Positions 1 to 8,113 of a stretch of 64,000 nucleotides of DNA are shown piece after piece (positions within the stretch are counted from its first letter, which is position 1; every line of letters starts with the position of its first letter). The notes beneath the pieces were generated by a model. The model saw only the letters and a program-made list of their open reading frames with translations. It ran no database searches and was not told the origin of the DNA. Where the stretch lies: the NCBI GenBank assembly GCA_014607495.2, contig CP053152.1:7936001-8000000 (forward strand), read 5' to 3'. A program made the position numbers and the translations under genes. The stretch is from Carposina sasakii. Lineage: Eukaryota > Arthropoda > Insecta > Lepidoptera > Carposinidae.

Positions 1-42
1 TGCAGATCGCACTGCATTAGAGGGTTGGATGGAGGCCTTATT

Positions 43-1150
43 AACCGACTTCAAAAAGAGAGGTTATCAATTCGTCTGTATGTTTTTTTTTTATGTGTGT
101 TACCTCAGAACTCCGTCGTTTATGAACCGATTTCAATTTTTTTTTATAGTTGGTCATGGTATACTTCCAGGTTGGTCCCATATTCACCACATCAGGATCT
201 GATGATGGGATCTTGGAGAAATTGAGGGCAATCCTCAAATATTGTAGGCACATGTAGTCTGTTTTTATACTTTTACTGAGTGTTTTGATCACCGACATAT
301 AAAACATAATATCTGATGATGGAATCTCTAAGGAATCTAGGGATATCCTCAAATATAAAGGGCACGAGTAGTCCGTTTTTTAGATGTTTATAGAGAATTT
401 TGGTCACCTACACATAATATAAAGGAAACGAGGGTCTGATGATGGAGCTGCCGAAAAACAGATAGTGGAACTTTTTAGTAACAAAATCCCCCTATGGCAG
501 GGGGAGGCCTACGTCCAGTAGTGGACTGCAATAGGCTTATGAAGATGAAGATAATTGTATTAAGTCGTGAAATTGTATGTTGCTTTAAGCTGTGTCCGAA
601 GTAAGATGGTTATAGAGGAAGAGGTAGACATGAGAATAACGAGATGACGGATAATAGGGATAAATGAAAGAAGAGTACCTACATATTGCACCGACCTCAA
701 ATTATTGGGAACAGGGCAGGAAGAAGGAGTGTAATTATATGTTGCTTAAATAAGAGTGTACATGGCTGTTGTGCTGCCAAATCTCTTATATTCCTCCGAG
801 GAGTGGTGCATGTACCGTCGCCACATACGCACTCTGGATCGATTCCACCTCAAGTGCCTCCGATCCAGCATGAACGCCAACTTAGTAATATCTAGGAGTA
901 GAAGTGGTCGCCATGACCGAAATCGATCGGAGGTCATCATTATCATCATCATCATATTGTTAGACGTAAAGTTTCGAAGCCTAGTCCTTTTTCTCTTTTG
1001 TCATCTGGCCTATTTAATCATTTGCTGGCATATAAATCTAACAATATTATGCCTCCTAAACTTCGTACACGGCTTAACGCAATATATATTTGCCCTTTAG
1101 TAAAATTTTACTTTAGTAAGTTCGAGTTTTGGGAGGAAGTCGGTTTTTCG
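43..1150. repeat. Composite interspersed repeat bounded by inverted AACCGACTTC ends
   Basis: The left end reads ttaaccgacttcaaaaa (41-57) and the right end gaagtcggttttt (1136-1148), so the two ends are inverted. A second copy in opposite orientation occupies 53251-54055 and matches over the same internal blocks: the caattcgtctgta block, two 'gatctgatgatgg' blocks, the 'gggggaggcctacgtcc' block and the 'gaacagggcaggaagaagg' block. Partial copies are at 37140-37440 and 56200-56440. A LINE fragment (about 750-955) interrupts this copy. It is a multicopy non-coding element; its class is not certain. Confidence 0.6.
750..955 (+). mobile_element. LINE reverse-transcriptase C-terminal fragment with (ATC)n end
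   Basis: Frame +3 reads [20 protein letters not shown], then [17 protein letters not shown]. This is the post-RT segment of RTE-like LINEs (family pattern: ...LLYxSExW...RLxxFHxxCLR). It is about 45 residues long with no upstream RT core, and runs into an ATC-rich simple repeat at 935-955. It is a dead fragment nested inside the composite repeat. Confidence 0.6.
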
Positions 1151-1377
1151 TTTTAAAAAAATTATGTAATATGTATCATTCACAGTGCACCTACTTACAC
1201 GTGTTATACACGGTGTTATTCTTTTCTAGATATACTCAAAATGCGATGCAGTTACTAGTAATGATGAGCGCTAACAGCCAGAGTGACTGTCCATATCGGA
1301 ATTTCCTGCCATACTTGACCGCCAGCAACCGAAAGGCCACGCTACTTGAGGCTTCTGTTGACATTAAAGATGTAAAT

Positions 1378-1411
1378 GAAGGGGTCAGGGGAAAAACAAC
1401 TTTTGTCACAT
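1378..1411 (+). repeat. Left terminal inverted repeat of the 2.4-kb transposon
   Basis: It pairs with 3741-3774 over 34 bp with one mismatch. The outermost bases are GAAGGGG, and the adjacent outside bases are the AAAT duplication. Confidence 0.88.
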
Positions 1412-1533
1412 TTTTAATTTTTTTCAACTGGCAATGCAGTCTGAATGGTTATATCTGTCGCTATGTTCTGTCAAAACAAACAGGGCAATAACATTCATAG
1501 TCATTGCGCTTTTAAGCTTTTAAAATATCGGTA

Positions 1534-1586
1534 CAGGGAAAAAACATCCGATGTCAGAACCGTTCAGGAAAAAAACAACCGTTGTC
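1534..1586 (+). repeat. Subterminal motif pair, left side of the transposon
   Basis: Two copies of a motif resembling cagggaaaaaacatccg..tgtc (1534-1557 and 1565-1586) echo the inner part of the TIR (caggggaaaaacaac..tgtcac). These are candidate transposase-binding sites. Confidence 0.55.
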
Positions 1587-1695
1587 CATGGTCGACTATG
1601 ACAGTGACATAAGACTTTAAGGTTATAATTTTTGATATTTTCTTTCGTTTCCAAGAGCGCTCCAAATTACAGGAATTGTGAGTTTTTTACGCAAA

Positions 1696-3477
1696 ATGTC
1701 TGACGAAGAGTGTAATGTTTTGAGGTGTGAAAAGTCTAGTAAAAAGAGAAAAACTTTCGGTCGAATATCAGAAGTTAACAAGAAGATAAAAGTACAAAGT
1801 CATGAGATGGGAGAAAATTGTTATTGTAAGCGGTACAAGTGTTTTGATGTGGTAAATCTAGATCAAAGAAACAAAATTCTAAGAGATTTTAATCTCATGC
1901 AGACCCGTGATGACCAAAATTTATATTTGTGTGGTCTCATCACAGTTTATGAGGTACAACGAAGGCGTCCAAGAAAAGCCGAAGACGATGCAAATTTACA
2001 TTCAGCAACCTATGTATACCGGGTTAGAATCACAGACAACACTCAAACGAAAGATGTTCCAGTTTGCTTTAAAGCATTCATGGCTATACATGGCATTTCT
2101 CAACAAAGGTTAAAAACTCTGAAGAAGTCTTTGCAAGAGACTGGAAACGCGCCATTAGATATGCGAGGCAAGCACAACAACAGGCCAAGGAAGCTCACAG
2201 AAGATGTGAAAAATAAAGTAATGGAGCACATTAGGTCCTTTCGTGGCCGTAAAAGCCATTACAGCCTACATGAATCCTCAAAAATATATCTTCCTGAAGA
2301 ATTAAATGTAAAAAAAATGTACAATTTGTTTCAATACAAAGATTTATTGTCCTATGAGTCATACAGATCTATTTTTGTTAATAATTTCAATATTGGTTTT
2401 GGATATCCGAGGTCAGATACATGCGGAAATTGTGATGAATTTAAGGCTAAATTGAAGGGCTTAGAAGTAGATTTGAAGAGTGTATCTAACAGTGAAGAAA
2501 AGTATATTATTGAAAAGAAGATAAAAGATTTAGAATCTGAAAATAAAGTACACAAGATAAAGGCAGAGACATTTTATCGCAAAAAAAGAGAAAGCAGGAT
2601 TCACTGTCAATCTTCATTGAAAAGAGAGGCTATCGCCATGGATTATCAAAAGAATTTAAGCATGCCTAACATAACCAGTAACGAGACCTACTATAAGAGA
2701 CAGCTCACCTTCGATTCATTTAACATTCACGCCCTGGCTTCTTCAGATTCTTATTTTTACTGCTACGATGAGACCATAGCTAAAAAAGGAGCAGATGAAG
2801 TTTGTTCTTTCCTACATCATTATATCTTTACAAAACTCAATGCGAATGTCAGAGAGTTAGTAATATTCTGTGATTCATGCGGTGGGCAAAATAAAAATTA
2901 TTGCATGTTCAGATTTATACACTATGTGGTTCACACAACCAAACGTTTAGATGTGATAAAAATGGTATTCCCGATTCGAGGTCATTCGTACCTAGAATGT
3001 GACAAAAACATGGCACTTATAAATCAGAAGGCTCCATGTGAAACACCAGATGATTGGAGAAAAGTAGTGTCCGAGTCAAGGCTAAAACCTACACCATTTC
3101 GAGTTATTGATGTTGATCAGCCTTTAGTCCGATCTTGGACCAAGTTTTTGGCACCAAAGTACAAAAAGACATGCCCATTTCTTTCGAGACCTATCCGTGA
3201 GATCAGAGTTGAGATTACACATCCCCGTCTCATTTTCTACAGAGATTCCTATAATGGACACTGGACTTCCTCTGTTATGCTGGATGCAAAGAGAAGACGG
3301 GTAAATTCATCTTCCTGTGAAGACATCCCTAATTCAGGAGAATTTATTCTCCCTGACCAAGCTTACAGGGACATATTACCGATCAGTAAAGCAAAATTCC
3401 TGGATATACAGTCTTTATCAAAATATTGTGGACCAACAGCAAAAAAGTTATTTTCCAACCTTAAATACAATAATTAG
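1696..3477 (+). CDS. Putative transposase with DUF7869-like acidic core
   Basis: Single uninterrupted ORF of 593 codons. The open frame extends 18 nt upstream to a GTG, but the first ATG is at 1696, in MSDEECNVL. Residues 13-34 are lysine-rich (KKRKTFGR, KKIK; likely nuclear targeting). Residues 42-49 hold a CYCKRYKC cluster, and a central CGNC suggests a second metal site. The core has TFDSFNIHA (D340), CDSCGGQNKN (D393) and RGHSYLECD (D436), which fit a three-acid RNase-H-like nuclease; the GQNKN block is the hallmark I recognise from DUF7869-type proteins. There are no introns and no stops, and poly(A)-type AATAAA signals follow at about 3606 and 3634. The gene sits centrally between the TIRs. 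Calling it a transposase is inference from motif and context; a domesticated host role is less likely because TIRs and TSD are preserved. Confidence 0.8.
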   Translation: MSDEECNVLRCEKSSKKRKTFGRISEVNKKIKVQSHEMGENCYCKRYKCFDVVNLDQRNKILRDFNLMQTRDDQNLYLCGLITVYEVQRRRPRKAEDDANLHSATYVYRVRITDNTQTKDVPVCFKAFMAIHGISQQRLKTLKKSLQETGNAPLDMRGKHNNRPRKLTEDVKNKVMEHIRSFRGRKSHYSLHESSKIYLPEELNVKKMYNLFQYKDLLSYESYRSIFVNNFNIGFGYPRSDTCGNCDEFKAKLKGLEVDLKSVSNSEEKYIIEKKIKDLESENKVHKIKAETFYRKKRESRIHCQSSLKREAIAMDYQKNLSMPNITSNETYYKRQLTFDSFNIHALASSDSYFYCYDETIAKKGADEVCSFLHHYIFTKLNANVRELVIFCDSCGGQNKNYCMFRFIHYVVHTTKRLDVIKMVFPIRGHSYLECDKNMALINQKAPCETPDDWRKVVSESRLKPTPFRVIDVDQPLVRSWTKFLAPKYKKTCPFLSRPIREIRVEITHPRLIFYRDSYNGHWTSSVMLDAKRRRVNSSSCEDIPNSGEFILPDQAYRDILPISKAKFLDIQSLSKYCGPTAKKLFSNLKYNN

Positions 3478-3493
3478 ATTGCCTTGTGAAGTT

Positions 3494-3548
3494 GTGACAT
3501 CGATTGTTTTTCCTCTGATGTTGGTGGACATAGGATGATTTTCACCTG
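3494..3548 (-). repeat. Subterminal motif pair, right side of the transposon
   Basis: Read on -, 3494-3517 gives cagaggaaaaacaatcgatg then tcac, and 3526-3548 gives caggtgaaaatcatcctatg then tcc. Both match the left subterminal motif in inverted orientation, as expected for symmetric transposase-binding arrays. Confidence 0.55.
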
Positions 3549-3740
3549 ATTATTCTGACTTAGTCACAATTTTTTATTATAACTCTTGGCTGATATAAAA
3601 GTCAAAATAAAAAAAATATATAATTACATTAACAATAAACATCCTTTCGATAAAAAAAACTTTTCTTATTTATTTTGGGTATAAAACACTATTTTATTAC
3701 GATCTTATCTTTTAATTAGTAATATCTCAGTTTGTTCATT

Positions 3741-3774
3741 ATGTGACAAAAGCTGTTTTTCCCCTGACCCCTTC
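3741..3774 (-). repeat. Right terminal inverted repeat of the 2.4-kb transposon
   Basis: Inverse partner of 1378-1411, followed directly by AAAT. Confidence 0.88.
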
Positions 3775-4196
3775 AAATGTGATGATTAATTTTATTAATA
3801 TGTATTACTCGTATGTTATTGCTCCATCACCTATAGATTAGTTTTATTTGGACGTTGTTTATAACAATACTACATAATTACAATTTCATATAACAGTCAT
3901 AACTATTAACTACAATTATTTTATACCTACCTGTATTTTGTACAAAAAATATTATTTACAGATAAATTATGTATCTTCGGGACTAATTAGAACACTATCG
4001 AACATGAACAGAGTGGGAAACTATAAGAGACAGGTTAGTTCTTTTTGTGTTTCTATTACCTTATTATTAATACTATCGATATGCTTAACGCTACTACGTT
4101 TAGCGTCAACTATTGATAGTCTATCGATCGGCATTAGTTACATATTTGCATGCCAGACTCCTGGCGAAATATGTCGGATCAATTTTATACTATCTA

Positions 4197-4250
4197 CTAG
4201 TGGCCCGCCCTCGCTTCGCTTCGGTACATATCAGTACATTAGCTACAACT
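4197..4250. mobile_element. Helitron-like terminus fragment
   Basis: The sequence ctagtggcccgccctcgc is the lepidopteran Helitron-type CTAG end with its GC-rich stem (compare 6763, 38920 and 61717). Only the end is recognisable. Confidence 0.35.
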
Positions 4251-4254
4251 TCAT

Positions 4255-4560
4255 ATGTAGGTACAGCGTTCCCCTTCCCGTGGGAATTTCGGGAAATCCG
4301 TTCTTAGTGCTTTCTCGCAGTCCCTAATGAACATATATGCCCAATTTCAGCTTCATATGTATAGCGGTTTTCGTAAAAATTATGAATTCCCGTTTGTCCC
4401 CTTCCCGTGGGAATTTCGGGAAATCCGTTTTTAGTCCTCCCTCGCTGTCCCCAATGAACATGTCCAATTTCAGCTTCATATGTTTTTTTAAAAAAATATT
4501 TTTTTCGTAAAAAAATATATAATTCACGTTGGTCGCCTTCCCGTGGGAATATTGGGAAAT
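4255..4560. repeat. Tandem repeat, about 131-bp unit, three copies
   Basis: The phrase ccttcccgtgggaatttcgg recurs near 4272 and 4403 and, diverged, near 4538. Each is followed by 'gaaatccgtt..tag', a Leu/Ser-poor spacer and 'caatttcagcttcatatg'. A minus-strand open frame crosses the array, but its content follows the repeat period and shows no domain. Confidence 0.65.
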
Positions 4561-4569
4561 TCTTATAGC

Positions 4570-4912
4570 CTATGTTCATCTCACATGGCGGATACCATCC
4601 AATATGATAACCCGGCGCTGGGCCATTCTGCAACATGGTGAATGGGCTAGAATAACTGGCTATGAGGAATCGCCTGCCATTACAACCAGTATTGTTGGTG
4701 GCAGGCGGACTCGCGACTATGTCATGGGCCCCCGAAACGGCCGCACGCACGGAGCGACGCAACATTTGGTGCAAACTTTACCGAAGCCAACTTACACGGG
4801 CACGTCCACCCTCAGTTGTCAAGAATCTAAAGTTTAGGGTCTTCCCCCGGAGTACTCTCCGGGGGAACGCTTCCCAACATAACTGCCTGCGGGCTTATTA
4901 TTATTATTGTAT
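4570..4912. repeat. Degenerate half of a 0.67-kb GC-rich repeat dimer
   Basis: Shortened, diverged copy of the unit at 4921-5600. Shared blocks are cacatggcggataccatc, cgcctgccattacaacca, gggcccccgaaacggccgca and the gcgggcttattattatt end. It precedes the full unit head-to-tail. Confidence 0.65.
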
Positions 4913-4920
4913 CTCTGTTT

Positions 4921-5600
4921 AAATTCTCGGGACTACAGAGTCCCGGTCCTTTGAAAGGCATGCATCGGGCCGTGGCCAAGATGTAGAGGCCCTTTTTAGA
5001 GAACTTTAATATGGTGTGAGATACACATGGCGGATACCATCGCCGACCGCACAATATGATACACCCGGCGATGGTCCCCGCCATGTGCAAGACTATTGGA
5101 GTGCAGATCTATGTCATGCGATGGAAACAAAGGTCATGGGCTATGGGGCTGAATATTGGGTGGGGTTGGGTAACTGGGCTATTGAAGGAGACTAACGGAC
5201 GCCTGCCATTACAACCAAGTCTCATAATTGTTTGGTGGCAGGCGGTGACTCGCCGACTATTGTCATGGGCCCCCGAAACGGCCGCACGCATGGAGCGACA
5301 AAGGGGGCAACATTTGGTGAGCGGCTAGGGTGGAGGGGTGCCCCTGGACTTTAAACCGAAGCCAACTCGCCACTTACGGACGGGCACGTCCACCCTCGAG
5401 CTGTCATAGCTCTCGCGACTCCACTCTGCCCGGCCGGCGAAGGCAAGGCAGAGGTGGGGGAACTGTTCCTCTTCAGACCTCACTCCGGCGCCGGAGATGA
5501 GGAACAGGGTCTTCCCCCGGGAGTACTTCAGGTCCGTGGGAACGCTACCTCCCAACAGCTCGCCACAAGCTGCCCAGCGGGCTTATTATTATTATTATAG
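4921..5600. repeat. 0.67-kb GC-rich repeat ending in (TTA)n, copy 2
   Basis: Starts aaattctcgggactacag and ends gcgggcttattattattatt. Two further copies are at 28648-29311 and 29322-30000. The same 76-codon frame is open on - in three copies, but high identity alone explains that. It is interspersed repeat DNA, possibly the 3' part of a non-LTR element. Confidence 0.7.
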
Positions 5601-5604
5601 ATGT

Positions 5605-5790
5605 AACACCCATATTTAGTGCAAATAACATCGATTATATGGAACCGCGGCAAACGCGTAAGATCCGCCGACTTCGTTTTAAAATATGTAGTGAGCGGTG
5701 TAACACCCATATTTGGTCCAAATAACATCGATGGTATTAAACTGCAGGAGACGCGTACGCGTGCGCGGGGCTTGCGTGGGACACGAGTTG
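5605..5790 (+). repeat. Decayed tandem duplication of intron/exon-boundary sequence
   Basis: The phrase gtaacacccatattt, followed by gtccaaataacatcgat-like sequence, occurs at about 5607 and 5699 (about 92 bp apart). Each copy is followed by a fragment resembling the coding exon at 5916-6126: 'acgcgtaagatccgc' near 5654, and 'tacgcgtgcgcgg' with 'gcgtgggacacgag' near 5757-5785. These are partial exon copies without intact frames. Confidence 0.55.
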
Positions 5791-5799
5791 CTGTCTATA

Positions 5800-5895
5800 G
5801 TATTGTTGTCTATCGATAGGATTGTATCGATAGTATTGTATTAAAGAAGCTATCGATAGGCATACTATTGGTTTTGCCTCAACTATCGATCGGCA
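5800..5895. promoter_or_regulatory. Cluster of TATCGATA-type motifs
   Basis: At least four tatcgata or near matches occur in under 100 bp just upstream of the FBXO21-like exon. TATCGATA is the DREF-binding element in Drosophila. Here the cluster is intronic, so it could equally be a simple repeat remnant. Similar clusters are near 4075-4130 and 46203-46325. Confidence 0.3.
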
Positions 5896-5915
5896 TCACT
5901 ATTTTTAAACCGCAG

Positions 5916-6126
5916 CAGACGCGTAAGATCCGCGACGGGCGCGTGCGCTTCGCGGTGGGCATGGTGTGCTACCACCGCCAGCACGAGTACGCGTGCGCGG
6001 TGCTCGCGTGGGACACGAGCTGCGCGTTCGAGTGGCGCGGCCGTCTGCCCGACCTGTCCTCGGGGTTCAAGCAGCCCTTCTACCAGGTCCTCGCCAGCGA
6101 CCAGTCGCATCGGTACGTCGCGCAAG
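5916..6126 (+). CDS. FBXO21: FBXO21-like, penultimate exon (YccV-like domain)
   Basis: Exon bounded by acceptor ccgcag and donor g/gtcagt; it ends in phase 1. It reads QTRKIRDGRVRFAVGMVCYH, ... YACAVLAWDTSC, ... QPFYQVLASDQSHRYVAQ. This is the hemimethylated-DNA-binding/YccV-like fold (family pattern: VGxVVxHkxyxYxGVIxGWDxxC...QPFYxVLxxDgxxRYVAQE) found at the C-terminus of the F-box protein FBXO21, an SCF ubiquitin-ligase receptor. Upstream exons (F-box, SirB1/transglutaminase-like region) are not in the window. The exon is strikingly GC-rich compared with its AT-rich surroundings. An acceptor 3 nt later (cagcag) is possible. Confidence 0.75.
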
Positions 6127-6198
6127 GTCAGTCGGGTGTATCTATTTTATTTTATTTATTTGTTTATTTTTAAAAATACAATTAGGTTCTGAATGCCA

Positions 6199-6338
6199 TT
6201 AAAGCCTCGAGCACACCGGATGCGTATGCGTACAAGTAGCGTAGACGACAAGCGATGTGTCCTGCTTTACTACTCAGCGGTACGTGCACGTCTACGCTTA
6301 CGCCATCGCATCCGCATCTGGTGTGCTCGAGGCTTAAA
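6199..6338. mobile_element. 130-bp MITE with TIRs and TTAAA duplication
   Basis: Element 6204-6333 has ends GCCTCGAGCACACC and GGTGTGCTCGAGGC, with imperfect pairing further in. TTAAA is present on both sides (6199-6203 and 6334-6338). It lies in the FBXO21-like intron. Confidence 0.75.
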
Positions 6339-6373
6339 CCGAAGTTTCACTTGGCTATTGGCTATATCAGCAG

Positions 6374-6525
6374 GGCTATTACGTAATTTGCAGTAGCAAA
6401 ATCAATGCAATTGCGAAAATTATAAATGCGCGTAACGAGCGCTAGGCGTCCTCTCGCGCCCCACGCAATCATAATTTTCGCGGTCGCGTTGCTTCAGTTT
6501 TGCTACTGCAAATTACGTAATAGCC
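6374..6525. mobile_element. 152-bp MITE with 28-bp perfect TIRs
   Basis: 6374-6401 and 6498-6525 are perfect inverted repeats beginning GGCTATTACGTAATTTGC. The interior is also partly self-complementary (aaaattat.../...ataatttt). No clear target duplication is seen. It lies in the FBXO21-like intron. Confidence 0.7.
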
Positions 6526-6762
6526 TTGGGGATGTGTTACGAAAAGTATAAAATGAGACTAGGCGCCTTAGACAAAGTAACATGTCTCGTTTAAATTGAT
6601 AGAGAAAGCCTTCATTTTCGCGCGTTCGTCGGATCGCCGAGTTCATCGAACGTCGATGTCAAACGATATTTACATTGTCTAAGCACCCAGAGACGAATTG
6701 AAGAATGCATTGATCAATCTTTGCGCATTTAAACCATAATCTTAGATGAATTATATATGAAA

Positions 6763-6952
6763 CTAGCTGTTGCCCGCGGCTCCGCTCGGGTAAATGTCGT
6801 TTATTGCGTAGAAGGAGTATGAAAAATAGATAGTAGCCGATTCTCAGATCTACTGAATATGCATATAAAATTTTATAAGAATCGGTCAAGCCGTTTCGGA
6901 GGATTATGGTAACTAACACTGTGACACGAGAATTTTATATACGAGTATTAGA
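6763..6952 (-). mobile_element. Non-autonomous Helitron, family 1
   Basis: Read on -, it starts TCTAATACTCGTATATAAAA and ends GCGGGCAACAGCTAG, sitting between A (6762) and T (6953) with no duplication. The TC start, CTAG end and preceding GC stem are Helitron hallmarks. Relatives are at 38920-39100 and 61717 onward. Confidence 0.65.
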
Positions 6953-7257
6953 TAATTTTTCGTTTTAAGTCAAAGTGCTGAAGCTTCTCCCTACACTTAC
7001 CTATGATTCATATAAGTACCTATACTTATGAATATGTAGGTACCTGTCATCATCATGTCAAATCTAATTGTGTCTCGTGAGTGAAGAATGCATGTTTAGC
7101 TAGTACATGAACTTAAGTGTTCTGTGCTATGTCCGATTGATTGTGTCCAATGTCCAAGTGACCAGTTGATGGTTTCTATCTTGATATGTATATCCTTAGT
7201 TGTAAGCTGTTAACTTTCCCAAAATAAATAAATAAAAAGTGATACATACGTCCTTAG

Positions 7258-7439
7258 AGTGGCTGTACGCAATGCACATGCCGAGCCGGCTCGAGGCGGC
7301 GGAGGAGCAGCTCGGGAGACACTTCTCCCACTTCGACGGATACTCGTATGTGCCTAACGAACAGAAGGAGTACGAGTACCCGCAGGATTCCCTCATTCGC
7401 GCCATGTACCGCGAACGCTCGCAGGCGTACAAGGAATAA
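7258..7439 (+). CDS. FBXO21: FBXO21-like, terminal exon
   Basis: Acceptor tccttag precedes 7258. The first two bases complete the split codon from 6126 (G|AG, Glu), giving ...RYVAQ-EWLYAMHMPSR. It continues AAEEQLGRHFSHFDGYSYVP and ends RAMYRERSQAYKE with TAA at 7437-7439. The segment 'evGryFxxFxGxxYvPn' is the C-terminal tail that follows the YccV-like domain in FBXO21 proteins. The splice phase agrees exactly, and the GC-rich codon use matches the upstream exon. The intron is 1131 bp and carries two MITEs and a Helitron. Confidence 0.75.
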
Positions 7440-7599
7440 TGTGGTATAATTTTGGTCATTTTGTTCTCAATCATGTAGATTGTTTTGTAAATGTAAAGCG
7501 CATTATTCTCGAAAGTAGCAGATTCTTGAGCGAAATCGAAATGTCTCGTTAATGAGCGCTGAATTGAAACTAGTTGCCAAAATTGAAAAGGTATATTAG

Positions 7600-7652
7600 T
7601 GCTTATATGCGGCGGTAAGCATCGCATTAATGCTTACCGCCGCATATAAGCA
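7600..7652. repeat. Perfect 23-bp-arm palindrome
   Basis: Arms 7600-7622 and 7630-7652 pair perfectly around a 7-nt loop (cgcatta). It lies in the presumed 3' UTR of the FBXO21-like gene. Confidence 0.85.
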
Positions 7653-7654
7653 AT

Positions 7655-7741
7655 TTACAATAAATAAAATCAATATTGGATACCTTTATCTCGCGATCAA
7701 TATTGGATAAAGGTATCCAATATTGATTTTATTTATTGTAA
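7655..7741. repeat. Perfect 36-bp-arm palindrome carrying AATAAA on both strands
   Basis: Arms 7655-7690 and 7706-7741 pair perfectly around a 15-nt loop. The left arm contains aataaataaaa (7659-7669), and the inverted arm gives the same hexamer on -. This is the first AATAAA after the stop at 7439, so it is the likely poly(A) signal of the FBXO21-like gene. Confidence 0.8.
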
Positions 7742-8053
7742 TTTAACTACTCGTAGTTATCTACTTAGTGTTGATTGTTACGCTCGTTACAGCTTAGTTT
7801 TCTATGTTTGCGTGGGAAGGTAACTGTAAATTCTGACGCTATCTATGTAGGTAGCCGTTCTAGAAATGATTCTATTTGTTTTAACGTTTTGTTTATAATG
7901 CATTGCTAGCGCGCAAGAGCAACTTAGTTGCTCGGCATCTATTCTGTCTCTGTCGCTGTCTCCTCGCCCAGACTTGAACGATGCGCACACGAAAGCGACA
8001 GCAACGCAACTTTTTCTTTACAATTTTCTGCATTCATCAACATGGATTTCGAA

Positions 8054-8113
8054 GATACGGTTGTGGTCTGTGCGCTTGTCCTTAGAAAGCGAAGACGATA
8101 GCGAAATACATAA
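8054..8113 (+). pseudogene. Harbinger transposase N-terminal fragment
   Basis: ATG followed by a short acidic start and an arginine-rich run (LRKRRR), then a stop, just before the foldback insertion. Similar acidic-start/poly-Arg N-termini are common in insect Harbinger transposases. Confidence 0.4.

Larger units (their letters stand above)
1374..3778. mobile_element. Intact-looking DNA transposon with 34-bp TIRs and 4-bp TSD (DUF7869/Sola-like)
   Basis: Terminal inverted repeats lie at 1378-1411 and 3741-3774. They begin GAAGGGGTCAGGGG and differ at one position (a/g at the 22nd base). The element is 2397 bp long and is flanked by a direct AAAT on both sides (1374-1377 and 3775-3778), a good 4-bp target duplication. 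The only long gene inside is the 593-codon ORF at 1696-3477. A degenerate motif shared with the TIR interior is repeated at 1534-1557 and 1565-1586, and inverted at 3494-3517 and 3526-3548. A 4-bp duplication is known for the Sola superfamily; placement there is inference. Nothing seen breaks the gene or the ends, so it may be young. Confidence 0.85.

Noticed and set aside
1678..1695. GTG start 18 nt upstream of the transposase ATG
   Set aside because: GTG is not a normal start in animal nuclear genes; ATG at 1696 is the first in frame.
4304..4774. 156-codon open frame on -
   Set aside because: Composition follows the 131-bp tandem repeat and the 0.67-kb repeat; no independent sign of coding.
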